Below, piece by piece: positions 1 to 8,627 of a stretch of 64,000 nucleotides of DNA (positions are counted from its first letter, which is position 1; each line of letters opens with the position of its first letter). Source of the DNA: Vibrio sp. Y2-5 (lineage in GTDB: Bacteria > Pseudomonadota > Gammaproteobacteria > Enterobacterales > Vibrionaceae); contig NZ_JACVEG010000001.1 in assembly GCF_014596725.1 (NCBI RefSeq), positions 186,001-250,000 of the forward strand, in the 5' to 3' direction. A model generated the notes under the pieces. The model saw nothing but the letters and a program-made list of their open reading frames with translations, did not search any database and was not told the origin of the DNA. The translations under genes and the position numbers were made by a program.

Positions 1-501
1 CATTTAAAAAGTCGTTTGACAGCTTTGATTAATGACAACCACTTTAGCCATATTGCACTCTATTTGGTGGATGTCGATTTCTTCAAATTGTACAACGATA
101 ACCTGAGCCATATGGATGGTGACAATGCCTTAAAGGCCGTTGCTAAGGTACTAGAAGCTGTTGAGTACAAGGGGGAGAAGATCGTTGCTCGCTTTGGCGG
201 TGAAGAGTTCTGTGTGGTATTTGCCAGTGATGTGCCGATCAACCTAAATGAATATGCACAGATACTGAAAGATGCGGTTTCCAGTTTAAAGATATCTCAC
301 CCATTTATCCCTGTAGAAGGGCGTGAATACCTATCGATTAGTATTGGTGGCATTCAAATAGATAAACCGAGCATTGCTTATTATCAGGAAATGTTTCATC
401 AAGCTGATCAAGCGCTGTATTCAGCAAAGAGAAAAGGTAGAGATCAGTACGTTGTACAACAATTCAACAAACATTCTGATCGATTAGTCGGTGTAAATTA
501 A
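1..501 (+). CDS. GGDEF-domain protein, C-terminal part (diguanylate cyclase)
   Basis: The reading frame is open from the first base of the window, so this is the 3' part of a larger gene. The visible part is one GGDEF domain. The signature is GGEEF at bases 196-210, preceded by the family pattern VARF, and an LVDVDFFK metal/nucleotide-binding stretch lies about 40 residues upstream. GGEEF is a variant normally compatible with making cyclic di-GMP from two GTP. The product-inhibition I-site (RxxD just before GGEEF) is absent, since the aligned residues are K and K. The N-terminal sensor or membrane part lies outside the window, so signal and location are unknown. Activity is inferred from the motif only. 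Confidence 0.85.
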   Translation, partial: HLKSRLTALINDNHFSHIALYLVDVDFFKLYNDNLSHMDGDNALKAVAKVLEAVEYKGEKIVARFGGEEFCVVFASDVPINLNEYAQILKDAVSSLKISHPFIPVEGREYLSISIGGIQIDKPSIAYYQEMFHQADQALYSAKRKGRDQYVVQQFNKHSDRLVGVN

Positions 502-588
502 TTATTACGTAATAAATACTAAATATTTGTCTACTAAGGCAGCAAACTGTACTGGTGTTTATTGTGTCACTAGTCAATTTCATTTAAT

Positions 589-607
589 GTACTAGCCAAC
601 TAGTTTG
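589..607 (+). promoter_or_regulatory. TrpR-like operator upstream of the NSS transporter
   Basis: The 19-bp site GTACTAGCCAACTAGTTTG closely matches the E. coli TrpR operators at trp and aroH: two CTAG half-sites, GTACTAG and AACTAGT, separated by two bases. It lies 20 bp before the ATG, just downstream of a possible -10 (TTTAAT, 583-588), where a bound repressor would block transcription. Another ACTAG half-site occurs at 569-573. The match was made from memory of the E. coli operators; regulation is inferred. Confidence 0.6.
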
Positions 608-626
608 GTGATATGTGTGAGTAGTA

Positions 627-1982
627 ATGGCATCGAGTAATACCCGCGAAACTTTTGGTTCGCGCCTTGGATTTGTTTTGGCCGCAGCAGGTGCTGCAGT
701 TGGTCTTGGAAATATTTGGGGTTTCCCCACTCAAGCAGCCAGTAATGGTGGTGGCGCATTCCTGTTAGTCTATTTAGTTCTCATTTTAGTGGTTGCGTTC
801 CCTATGCTGGTGGTTGAAATGGCGATTGGCCGTTCAGGACAAGCAAACCCTGTTGATAGTATGCGTTCACTGACTCCTAACCCTACAGCTAAGAAAGCAG
901 GAGCATTGGTCGGTTGGTTAGGTCTAAGTGTTCCAAGCGCAGTATTGGCGTTTTATAGCATTGTAGGTGGGTGGATAATCTGCTTTATGCTTGGCGCTAT
1001 GACTGATTTGTTAGGAATGGAAAGTGCCACCGCTTGGTTTAAAGGCTTTAGCGTTGAACGTAACCTTTTCGGTACTTTGGTGTTTTATGTTCTCACTATC
1101 TTGATTGTTCAAGGTGGTGTTAAACAAGGTATTGAAAAGTGGTCCACCCGATTGATGCCAGCATTGTTCGTTTTATTTGGTGTATTGTTTATCTACATCA
1201 TGATGCAACCGGGTGCTATGGAGGGTTTACAGCATTACCTAGTACCGGATTTCACAAAGATTTTTGATCGCAAAATGATCTTGGCTGCTATGGGGCAAGG
1301 ATTCTTCTCTTTGACCATTGGTGGCTGTTCCATGTTGATTTACGGGTCTTACCTAAGTAAGAAAGAGAATCTGCCGAAAATGGCAATGAATGTGACGTTA
1401 GTGGATACCGGTGTAGCTTTTATTGCGGGTCTCGTTGTTCTTCCTGCTATGTTTGTAGCAATGAATAAAGGCGTTCAGATATACGCAGAAGACGGTTCGT
1501 TACTGAGTTCTGATACCTTGGTCTTTACGGTTTTACCTTTAATGTTTGATAGCCTAGGTGTATTAGGTCAGCTATTTGCAATTGTATTCTTCTTGCTATT
1601 GACGATTGCAGCACTGACTTCATCAATTTCTATGTTGGAATGTCCTGTCTCTCTGGTTTCAGAACGTTTTAACACTAAACGTACGCCAACCAGTTGGGTT
1701 TTAGGTGGACTGATTGCTCTGTTCAGTGTGGTGATTGTTTATAACTTTGGCGAGTTGTTTGGCTTAGTGGCAACGACAGCAACACAATATTTGCAACCGA
1801 CCGCTGCATTAATGTTCTGCTTGTTCGGTGGCTGGGTATGGAATCGTAATGCGAAACTAAAAGAACTGGAGCACGGTTTCCCTGAATTCCGTCAAAGCAC
1901 TTTTGGAAAGATCTGGCCTTGGTATGTGAAATTTGTTTGCCCAATTTTAGTGGCAACGGTTATCTGGGCTTCGTTTGGTTAA
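627..1982 (+). CDS. Sodium-dependent transporter, NSS/SNF family (candidate tryptophan importer)
   Basis: A 451-residue inner-membrane protein of the neurotransmitter:sodium symporter family, close to the usual bacterial length. The N-terminus carries the family signature: SRLGFVLAAAGAAVGLGNIW at about residues 12-31, then a glycine-rich segment, in the region that forms the Na+ and substrate sites in TM1. About 11-12 hydrophobic segments follow. Bacterial members couple Na+ entry to amino acid uptake; TnaT and MhsT carry tryptophan or other hydrophobic amino acids. The TrpR-like operator just upstream makes tryptophan the best guess here. It appears monocistronic, with a terminator directly downstream. 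The ribosome-binding site is weak. Confidence 0.9.
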   Translation: MASSNTRETFGSRLGFVLAAAGAAVGLGNIWGFPTQAASNGGGAFLLVYLVLILVVAFPMLVVEMAIGRSGQANPVDSMRSLTPNPTAKKAGALVGWLGLSVPSAVLAFYSIVGGWIICFMLGAMTDLLGMESATAWFKGFSVERNLFGTLVFYVLTILIVQGGVKQGIEKWSTRLMPALFVLFGVLFIYIMMQPGAMEGLQHYLVPDFTKIFDRKMILAAMGQGFFSLTIGGCSMLIYGSYLSKKENLPKMAMNVTLVDTGVAFIAGLVVLPAMFVAMNKGVQIYAEDGSLLSSDTLVFTVLPLMFDSLGVLGQLFAIVFFLLLTIAALTSSISMLECPVSLVSERFNTKRTPTSWVLGGLIALFSVVIVYNFGELFGLVATTATQYLQPTAALMFCLFGGWVWNRNAKLKELEHGFPEFRQSTFGKIWPWYVKFVCPILVATVIWASFG

Positions 1983-1996
1983 TTCAGATAGATACT

Positions 1997-2029
1997 AAAA
2001 AACCTTGGGAGTGATACCAAGGTTTTTTT
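1997..2029. terminator. Bidirectional terminator between convergent NSS and aspartoacylase-like genes
   Basis: An inverted repeat with CCTTGG/CCAAGG at its core is flanked by an A-run on the left and a T-run on the right, so it can end transcription from both sides. It lies between the stop codons of the two converging genes. Confidence 0.85.
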
Positions 2030-2059
2030 ATGTTTGAAAACCAGAGACGACTTTTCTTG

Positions 2060-3166
2060 TTATTCCGAAGGAGATGGTGGCATGATTTGACCAGTGGTCA
2101 GTGGTTCTAAATCCACTTCGATAAACTCTTCAATGAAATCCCCCACCAGTTGTTCAACCATGTCGTCATTTTGCGTGAAGTAAGCAAGGTGGAATACCGC
2201 ATCACCTTCATTCACTAGAGGTAGTGTCTGTTGACCGATAACAATACCGCCTTTGTTGGCTTTGACTTCGACCTCGACGTTACCTAAAGGTGAGTTGATG
2301 TAAGCCAATATTTGGCCTTTCTCTACACGATCGCCAAGTGACACTACCGTACGTAAGATTCCGTCTGCTTCTGCCCGTAGCCAACTGGTTGATTTTGCGA
2401 TGACTGAAATTGGCAGTTTTTTGCGGCTGGCGCGTAGCATACCAATCGCTTGCATCACTCGTTTTACACCAACGACACCCGCACTGATCGCAATAGGCTC
2501 AAAACGAAGCGCTTCACCAGCTTCATAAGTCAGTACTGTGATACCGGATTTTTCTGCTTCGCTACGTAGAGAACCCATTCTAAGAGGGGAATCCAGAATT
2601 ACTGGTGTTGCGAAAGCCTGAGCAATACGCAGTGTTTCGGGATTGCTTAAGTCTGCTCGAATCTGAGGGAGGTTTGTTCTATGAATCGCACCAGTATGCA
2701 GGTCTATGATGTAATCACATTTCAACGCGACTTGAGAAAAGAAGATGTGTGCCATTCTTGACGCTAGTGATCCGCTCTCACTACCGGGGAAGCATCGGTT
2801 TAAGTCTCGTCTGTCTGGTAAGTAACGTGATTTATGAATAAAGCCGAAAACGTTCACTATGGGTACGGTAATAAGCGTACCTTTGAGCTTAGTAGGATCG
2901 ATGGAGTTGATAAGCTGTCTTACGATCTCAACACCATTAAGTTCGTCACCATGAATGGCGGCGTTAACCATAAGTACCGGACCCGGTGAAGCGCCATGAA
3001 TGATTTCAATAGGAATCGAAAGGGGCGAATGGGTATAGAGTTTCGCACCTTCCAGTTCGATGACTTGTTTGGTTGCTGGGGGAATTTTATCCCCCAGAAA
3101 TTCGTATGCTGTATTCTTATATTTTCTAGCCTTTACCACGAGTTCTTGTCCTTTTACTTGCCGCAT
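2060..3166 (-). CDS. Succinylglutamate desuccinylase/aspartoacylase family zinc hydrolase
   Basis: Zinc-dependent carboxypeptidase-fold protein of the AstE/AspA family, 368 residues from this ATG. Zinc ligands are visible in HGDELNG (about residues 92-98) and in DLHTG further on. The C-terminal third looks like a barrel-sandwich domain ([10 protein letters not shown], then a short hairpin). Family members remove acyl groups from amino acids; the substrate here is unknown. It is the last gene of rimB-rimK-this gene. The ATG at 3166 overlaps rimK by 41 bp, whereas the GTG at 3139 is preceded by a good AAGGA at proper spacing and overlaps by only 14 bp, so 3139 may be the true start (359 residues). 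The context suggests a link with RimK-type glutamate modification, which is inference. Confidence 0.85.
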   Translation of the reverse strand: MRQVKGQELVVKARKYKNTAYEFLGDKIPPATKQVIELEGAKLYTHSPLSIPIEIIHGASPGPVLMVNAAIHGDELNGVEIVRQLINSIDPTKLKGTLITVPIVNVFGFIHKSRYLPDRRDLNRCFPGSESGSLASRMAHIFFSQVALKCDYIIDLHTGAIHRTNLPQIRADLSNPETLRIAQAFATPVILDSPLRMGSLRSEAEKSGITVLTYEAGEALRFEPIAISAGVVGVKRVMQAIGMLRASRKKLPISVIAKSTSWLRAEADGILRTVVSLGDRVEKGQILAYINSPLGNVEVEVKANKGGIVIGQQTLPLVNEGDAVFHLAYFTQNDDMVEQLVGDFIEEFIEVDLEPLTTGQIMPPSPSE

Positions 3167-4031
3167 TTTTTTCTAGAAATTCGACAATCATACCGGCGAT
3201 ATCTTTGCCAGTTGCAGATTCAATGCCTTCTAAACCTGGTGACGAGTTTACTTCCATGACCAAAGGGCCTCTTGCAGAGCGAAGTAAATCAACACCAGCA
3301 ACGTTAAGCCCCATGATTTTAGCGGCATCAATAGCTGTTTTACGTTCTTGTGGCGTGATCTTAATCAGTGATGCAGAACCACCACGGTGAAGGTTTGAAC
3401 GGAACTCGCCCTCAGCCCCTTGGCGCTTCATTGCTGCGATCACTTTATCACCAATGACGAAACAGCGAATATCCGCACCGCCAGCTTCTTTTATGTACTC
3501 TTGAACCATGATGTTCGCTTTCAGACCCATAAAGGCTTCGATAACACTTTCTGCTGCTTTGCGAGTTTCGGCAAGAACAACGCCGATACCCTGAGTACCT
3601 TCAAGCAGCTTAATGACTACAGGTGCTCCACCAACCATGTCTAATAAATCTTTAACATCGTCTGGCTTACTAGCAAAACCTGTAATTGGCATACCAATTC
3701 CTTTGCGAGAAAGCAGCTGCATTGAGCGTAATTTATCTCTTGAGCGACTGATAGCGACAGATTCGTTGGCTGGGTATACGCCCATCATTTCAAATTGACG
3801 TAATACCGCCGTACCATAAAAGGTGACTGACGCGCCAATTCGCGGAATTACCGCATCAAATCCAGACAGCTCTTCACCCTTAAAATGGATTTCAGGTTTG
3901 TCTGAATTGATATTCATGTAACAACGCAAAGCATCAATCACTTTGACTTCGTGTCCACGCTGCTTACAAGCTTCGATTAGTCGCTTGGTTGAATATAGCG
4001 AAGAGTTGCGTGACAGAATACCAATTTTCAT
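3126..4031 (-). CDS. rimK: RimK, ribosomal protein S6 glutamate ligase
   Basis: ATP-grasp ligase of 301 residues, matching the roughly 300-residue E. coli RimK, which adds glutamates to the C-terminus of ribosomal protein S6 and can make poly-glutamate. The N-terminal pre-ATP-grasp domain starts MKIGILSRN. The ATP-binding loop [10 protein letters not shown] lies at about residues 140-149, and the metal-binding [12 protein letters not shown] near 258-270. Its start overlaps the rimB stop by 4 bp (ATGA), so the two are translationally coupled. In Pseudomonas, RimK works with a RimB protease and a cyclic-di-GMP enzyme; whether that applies here is not shown. Confidence 0.95.
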   Translation of the reverse strand: MKIGILSRNSSLYSTKRLIEACKQRGHEVKVIDALRCYMNINSDKPEIHFKGEELSGFDAVIPRIGASVTFYGTAVLRQFEMMGVYPANESVAISRSRDKLRSMQLLSRKGIGMPITGFASKPDDVKDLLDMVGGAPVVIKLLEGTQGIGVVLAETRKAAESVIEAFMGLKANIMVQEYIKEAGGADIRCFVIGDKVIAAMKRQGAEGEFRSNLHRGGSASLIKITPQERKTAIDAAKIMGLNVAGVDLLRSARGPLVMEVNSSPGLEGIESATGKDIAGMIVEFLEKNAASKRTRTRGKG

Positions 4032-4471
4032 AACTTGGGTGCCTCAAAAGGAATTAAAAACGATGCGGTTGGATCAACAACAATCTTATGGTGCATCGCG
4101 GTGCGACCTAAAAGCATGCGGAATGCCATATTTTCTCTATTGGTTAATGTAATTTCCGCAGGCCATGTTTGTCCGCCTAAACTGATGTCGGACTTAATAA
4201 CGTAACGAGTTTCTTCATGACCACCTGAGTCTCGTACTGTTCTCTCTTCTACTACTTCTGCCTCACAAACTACCACTGTTTCCACATCGTGTTGATTTGG
4301 GTGGATCCAGAAGCGAACCCAAAGTTTATCTTCTTTAGTAAAGCACTCTAATTTAAATGCGTGTAAGCAAGATGTGCGGGCTCCGGTATCAATCTTCGCT
4401 TTAATTTTCTCAATACCTAACCCAGGAAGGCTGAGTCTTTCGCGCCATCCGACAGTCATTTTTTCTTTCAT
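4028..4471 (-). CDS. rimB: RimB-like retropepsin-fold protease (annotated 'ATP-dependent zinc protease')
   Basis: 147-residue protein of the Zn_protease/RimB family. Despite the name, the fold is retropepsin-like: the catalytic-type motif DTGARTS is at about residues 28-34 and the second signature LLGRTAM near 119-125. RimB proteins are proposed to process glutamylated S6 made by RimK. It is first of a three-gene reverse operon with rimK (4-bp overlap) and the aspartoacylase-like gene. The ATG at 4471 is used; the next methionine is four codons on. Confidence 0.85.
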   Translation of the reverse strand: MKEKMTVGWRERLSLPGLGIEKIKAKIDTGARTSCLHAFKLECFTKEDKLWVRFWIHPNQHDVETVVVCEAEVVEERTVRDSGGHEETRYVIKSDISLGGQTWPAEITLTNRENMAFRMLLGRTAMHHKIVVDPTASFLIPFEAPKL

Positions 4472-4674
4472 CGCAGTATCTTTGTGTTTTGTTTGGAATT
4501 TATTTAAGGCTGAAATGGAGAACAGCCCGCATGTGCGTCGCGAAGACGTAATGCCCTGAATAGAGTGTGGTGAACTTCTCTGGGAACTTCAAGGACGCGA
4601 ACTCTAACAGCAGAGATTATTCTCTCGCTAATGAAAAAAAATAGTCGTATCGACAAAAATATTTGTTCATAAAA

Positions 4675-4704
4675 TAAAAAAGCCGAAGCAGTCTGCTTCG
4701 GCTT
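4675..4704 (-). terminator. Rho-independent terminator of pepD
   Basis: A 12-bp perfect stem (AAGCCGAAGCAG and its complement) with a minimal loop, followed on the reverse strand by a T6 run. It lies 26 bp beyond the pepD stop. The remaining gap to rimB (4472-4674) should hold the rimB promoter; I could not assign it firmly. Confidence 0.9.
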
Positions 4705-4729
4705 AGTGTCAGGGGCTTCTGTTAAATAA

Positions 4730-6202
4730 TTAAGATTTAGCTGGGATATTTTCCAGTAGTGCAATCATTTGTTCCCAGAATAACCCGACAGTATCGATTT
4801 TCACTTTTTCATCTGGAGAGTGCGGGAACTTAATGGTTGGACCAAAAGAAACCATGTCCATATTTGGATAAGGTTTCTTAAATAGGCCACATTCTAGACC
4901 TGCGTGAATCACCATGATGTTTGGTTTATTGCCGTAAATGCCTTCATACATGTCACGGAAGATGTGCATGATTTCTGAATCCGCATCCGGTTTCCAGCCA
5001 GGGTACGCCCCCGAGAATTGAATGGATGCTCCTGCAAGTTCAGCGACTGATGCTAGCATTCCTTCAACTTGACTACGACCTGAGTCGATCAATGAACGAA
5101 TTAGGCAAAGCACCGTTACTTGGTTTTCTTCTGTGGTAATCACACCAACGTTAAGAGATGTTTCTACCACGCCTTCAATTTCGTCACTCATACGAATTAC
5201 GCCGTTAGGGCAAGCGTTTAATGCGGCAATAAAACGTTGTTGAGTTTCTGCGGTAAACATGTCTACAGCAGTGTGCTGAGCTTCGTTAAACGTTACGATA
5301 TTTGTTTCAACTTTACCTAGCTCTGTTTTCAGCAAGTCAGTGTAGAAGTCATACAGTTCAATCAACTTAGCTTCGTTTTCAGAAGGTAATGCAACAGTAA
5401 CAAATGCTTCACGAGGAATTGCGTTACGTAAACTACCACCACGGAATTCAACGAGGTGTAAATCAAGCTCTTGAGCGTGACCCGCTAAAAAACGAGCCAA
5501 TAGTTTGTTTGCATTACCACGGCCAGTGTGAATATCACAACCAGAGTGACCGCCTTTTAGACCTTTAAGTACAAGTTGACGAGTTACAAAATGGTCTGGG
5601 ATCGTTTCACGTTTGATGTCGAACTTCATTGAAGCATCCACACCACCAGCACAGCCCATGTACACTTCGCCTTCTTGCTCTGAATCTGTGTTTAGAAGAA
5701 TTTCACCTTCTAACCAACCCGCTTCAAGACCGAATGCGCCAGTCATTCCTGCTTCTTCATCAATAGTCAGTAGTACTTCTAGTGGACCATGTTTGATGTC
5801 AGTAGAAGCCAGCACAGCTAAACATGCCGCCATGCCCATACCGTTATCTGCACCTAAAGTAGTGCCTTTTGCTGTTACCCATTCACCATCAATATAAGGC
5901 TGGATTGGATCTTTGGTGAAGTCATGGTCTGTATCTTCGTTCTTCTGTGGAACCATATCGATATGTGCTTGAAGCACGACAGCTTTTTTATTTTCCATTC
6001 CCGGAGTCGCTGGCTTTTTGATAAACAGGTTACCCGTTGTATCGCGGCGAACGTCCAAGCCAAGCTCAGTTACCCAGCCAATAATGGCTTGTGCCAGAGC
6101 TTCTTCATGTTTTGAAGGGTGTGGAATTGAGCAGATTTTATCGAAAAATTGCCAAACTGGAGCTGGTGATAGGGTGCTAATTTCAGAATGGAACTCAGGC
6201 AT
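4730..6202 (-). CDS. pepD: PepD, cytosolic aminoacyl-histidine dipeptidase (peptidase D)
   Basis: M20-family metallopeptidase of 490 residues (E. coli PepD 485) that hydrolyses Xaa-His and other dipeptides in the cytoplasm. Metal-site motifs are visible: LQAHIDMVPQ (about 77-86), the catalytic-acid region TIDEEAGMTGA (about 146-156), and NTDSEQEGE further on. The C-terminal metal-ligand histidine region is near FGPTIKFPHSPDEK. The ATG at 6202 has an AGGAG with good spacing. In E. coli pepD is divergent from gpt; here the two are separated by the roughly 13.6-kb putrescine/TRAP block. Confidence 0.96.
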   Translation of the reverse strand: MPEFHSEISTLSPAPVWQFFDKICSIPHPSKHEEALAQAIIGWVTELGLDVRRDTTGNLFIKKPATPGMENKKAVVLQAHIDMVPQKNEDTDHDFTKDPIQPYIDGEWVTAKGTTLGADNGMGMAACLAVLASTDIKHGPLEVLLTIDEEAGMTGAFGLEAGWLEGEILLNTDSEQEGEVYMGCAGGVDASMKFDIKRETIPDHFVTRQLVLKGLKGGHSGCDIHTGRGNANKLLARFLAGHAQELDLHLVEFRGGSLRNAIPREAFVTVALPSENEAKLIELYDFYTDLLKTELGKVETNIVTFNEAQHTAVDMFTAETQQRFIAALNACPNGVIRMSDEIEGVVETSLNVGVITTEENQVTVLCLIRSLIDSGRSQVEGMLASVAELAGASIQFSGAYPGWKPDADSEIMHIFRDMYEGIYGNKPNIMVIHAGLECGLFKKPYPNMDMVSFGPTIKFPHSPDEKVKIDTVGLFWEQMIALLENIPAKS

Positions 6203-6507
6203 AGATGACTCCTTTATTTAACTAGACCCCGATTAAATAATGAAGAAAGGTTGAAAGTGTAGAGAAATAACCTGTCTGACGGGGCAATATTTGTGTGACA
6301 GCATACCATTGAGTCGTTGAATCGAGTAGTAGCATGGAAGGGGATTTTTCGATGAAGGCATATTCATAAATGAGGAGTAACTCGTAAGCTATCATTGACT
6401 TACTCAATAAGTTGCATCTGTTTTGCTATGCACATCAAAAATAAAACGCAATTTATGTAATTTTATTACCAATAATTCTGAGTCTTTTGTAGGTTTTATA
6501 AGATTTA

Positions 6508-6523
6508 TGTGATTTCACTCACT
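6508..6523 (+). promoter_or_regulatory. CRP-like site upstream of the sRNA candidate
   Basis: TGTGATTTCACTCACT fits the CRP consensus TGTGA-N6-TCACA with one mismatch. It lies just upstream of the -35 of the promoter at 6530-6557. Its centre is about 48 bp before the predicted start, which is not a classical class I or II spacing, so either the start site or the regulator assignment may be off. It could also act on the divergent pepD gene. Confidence 0.45.
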
Positions 6524-6529
6524 ATAAAT

Positions 6530-6557
6530 TTGTAATATTTTTTCTATGTGGTATATT
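6530..6557 (+). promoter_or_regulatory. Sigma-70 promoter of the putative small RNA
   Basis: TTGTAA (6530-6535), 16-bp spacer, TATATT (6552-6557), with transcription expected to start near 6564. No protein gene follows on this strand before the terminator at 6761-6795. Confidence 0.5.
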
Positions 6558-6563
6558 AATAAC

Positions 6564-6795
6564 CAATTCGGAAGCGATGCTTTTGAAGTCAGTTTACCCG
6601 TGTAATATTAATGAAAGATGTTATTTCTATCGGCAATGTTACCCCCACACGCTTTGGTGAGTGAGACCAAATGCATGTGATTTGAACAGTAATGTTCACC
6701 CCTATATATTGGAATTTGTTTTTAGCCACTACTCGGTCAACCAAGTGTGGTTTATATGATTCACCGCCACCTGTATCTCAGGTGGCGTTTTTTTT
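6564..6795 (+). ncRNA. Candidate small regulatory RNA between pepD and the mocR-type gene
   Basis: This gene-free stretch has a plausible promoter in front, a CRP-like site, and a strong terminator at its end with a T9 tract on the forward strand. That tract cannot serve the converging mocR-type gene. The predicted transcript is about 230 nt, with small internal hairpins such as GAAC/GTTC near 6687-6700 and CCAC/GTGG near 6726-6750. A C-rich single-stranded segment (ACCCCCACAC, near 6640) could pair with target ribosome-binding sites. It also holds a 16-codon reading frame starting at 6611 without a good ribosome-binding site. I do not recognise a known family. Confidence 0.5.
6761..6795 (+). 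terminator. Rho-independent terminator of the putative small RNA
   Basis: Perfect 9-bp stem CGCCACCTG/CAGGTGGCG with a 5-nt loop and a T9 tail on the forward strand. On the reverse strand no T-run follows the stem, so it points only one way. Confidence 0.9.
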
Positions 6796-6811
6796 TGCCT
6801 GCCGTTTTGTA

Positions 6812-8590
6812 TTACTCATCAATAATACTGACTTCGCCAATAAAGTAGCCTTCTTCATCAAAACGTTTAAGTTCATTGTTTTCATAAACGATCGTAAGGT
6901 GTCGGATATCTGAAAACTGCCAGTTTCGCCATTGATAAACAAATTTGTCATTTTCAACCCACCAGTAGCCTTCATCAATATCATTAGGGCGATCGGATAT
7001 CCCGATCATTTTACCATCCGCTTGAAGCGTGATCCGGTAGGGGATATTGAAGCAATCTTTAGATAGCAGCGTTTTGTTAGTAACCATCGCTCTTATCTGT
7101 TGCCCAGTTAATGGCGACTCGGAGCATTCGTCCAAGCTAATATTGGGTAATACTTCTTTCGCTATGCGCGCCAGTTGAGCAATACCTTCACGTATATTCT
7201 CGGTACGAATCGATTGGAAACTTAGTCTAAAGCTGTTGTTTTTGTGGTTGCAGCAGTAATACTTCTGTCCGTTATTAATCAAAATGCCATTCTCTTCGGC
7301 GAGCCGCTCAAAACGAGTGGCATCAAAACCTTCCTTATAATCAACCCAAAAAGCCGTTCCAGCGAGTGAGGGAGTAACACCGGATTGGGGAAAGTAATAG
7401 TTCATTGCCTTCTCCATCGTTAACCATTTCTCTCTATATCGTTTAAGTAACTTCTGAGTGAGCATGTCGTAGTATCCGAGACTGAGAAATAAAGCTAAGG
7501 TTTGGCAGTTACTTTTGGGTGGCAGACTGTGAGTTCGGACTTGCAGAGCTTTGATTTGATCGATTAGTGGCGATGCTGCAACGATAAATCCAATACGTAG
7601 CCCAGGAGCAATGGTCGAGGTGAAACTGGATATATAGATGATTCGTTCTGTTGGATGTTCACACCTTAGAGGAGGGCAGCTATCTTCAATGAAGTTAACA
7701 TCGTGTTCGAAATCATCTTCAATAATCAAAAAATCATGTTCATTCGCGGATTCAATCAGTGCCTTGCGCCTTTCTGGTGACATACGAACGGTGGTTGGGA
7801 ACTGATTACTGGGCGTTGTATAAACCAAATTGCAATTGTTGAGGCGAGAATCGATGACTAACCCTTTTGAATCGACATCGATGGGAACCACATTTGCTCG
7901 ACGAGCTTGAAACTGAAGAAGGGCTTCTGGATAGCCAGGGTTTTCCATTCCTACTGACGTTTGTTTCGAAACCAGTAACCGAGTGAGGTAGTAAAGGCTA
8001 TTTTGGCAACCCAGGGTAATGGCGATATTTTCTTTGTTAACGAATATTCCACGTTTAGTCAGAACACGAGTTCGTATCTGCTCAATTAATTCTTCATAGT
8101 CATTGTGGTTTGATGTCCAACTACGATGATTACTTTTATTTAAAGATTGAATACTGCACTTACGCCACTCACTCACAGGAAAGAGATCTTCATCGACCAT
8201 GCCATTAACGAACAAATAAGGGTAGTTGGAAAGATCTTTTACTGAGGCATCAGAGAGAGATTGTTCACTGTTTAAGTAATCATCCCAATTGAGTGTTGAG
8301 ACTGGTTGTGCGCTCTGCTGATCGGGTGATGTATTCAGTTCAAGCTGAGGATTAACGTAGTAGCCTTTTCTTTCTATGGGTATAAGTACCCCTTCCTCGG
8401 CTAACTGTTCGTAAACGCGTAAAATCGTATTGCGGGAAACTTTGAGTTTTTCGGCTAATTGGCGTGAGGAAGTGATGCTGGTTTGTTTTGGAACAAAACC
8501 TGCGAATATGGCTTTAGCGATGTCGCTTTTGATTTGATCTTGCAGTGTTCTCGAATCTTGCGAGTCGATATGAATAAATTGATACAGCAT
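6812..8590 (-). CDS. MocR/GabR-type regulator lacking the PLP lysine, with C-terminal extension
   Basis: Transcription factor with an N-terminal GntR winged helix (about residues 1-75; recognition helix SRNTILRVYEQL) fused to an aminotransferase-fold domain (about 105-480), as in GabR. PLP-pocket motifs NPGYPE, TPSNQFP and IEDDFEHD are present. The Schiff-base lysine, normally in SFSK just before PGLR, is replaced by serine (SFTSTIAPGLR, codon 7616-7618, residue 325). A further 110 residues or so (482-592), rich in aromatics (GYWWVE, YQWRNWQF), follow the usual end; I do not recognise them. The ATG at 8590 has GGGGAA upstream and starts at the conserved MLYQF; an in-frame ATG at 8629 is less likely. 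It probably controls the gab/pat genes. Confidence 0.85.
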   Translation of the reverse strand: MLYQFIHIDSQDSRTLQDQIKSDIAKAIFAGFVPKQTSITSSRQLAEKLKVSRNTILRVYEQLAEEGVLIPIERKGYYVNPQLELNTSPDQQSAQPVSTLNWDDYLNSEQSLSDASVKDLSNYPYLFVNGMVDEDLFPVSEWRKCSIQSLNKSNHRSWTSNHNDYEELIEQIRTRVLTKRGIFVNKENIAITLGCQNSLYYLTRLLVSKQTSVGMENPGYPEALLQFQARRANVVPIDVDSKGLVIDSRLNNCNLVYTTPSNQFPTTVRMSPERRKALIESANEHDFLIIEDDFEHDVNFIEDSCPPLRCEHPTERIIYISSFTSTIAPGLRIGFIVAASPLIDQIKALQVRTHSLPPKSNCQTLALFLSLGYYDMLTQKLLKRYREKWLTMEKAMNYYFPQSGVTPSLAGTAFWVDYKEGFDATRFERLAEENGILINNGQKYYCCNHKNNSFRLSFQSIRTENIREGIAQLARIAKEVLPNISLDECSESPLTGQQIRAMVTNKTLLSKDCFNIPYRITLQADGKMIGISDRPNDIDEGYWWVENDKFVYQWRNWQFSDIRHLTIVYENNELKRFDEEGYFIGEVSIIDE

Positions 8591-8627
8591 AGCTTCCCCG
8601 CTTATGTGACCGCCGCATCTAAAGTCC

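Noticed and set aside
4504..4764. 86-codon open frame on the reverse strand between pepD and rimB
   Set aside because: It runs through the pepD terminator hairpin and the pepD stop region and has an uneven composition.
6222..6407. 61-codon open frame upstream of pepD
   Set aside because: No resemblance to known proteins and no good ribosome-binding site; the stretch is better explained as pepD promoter region.
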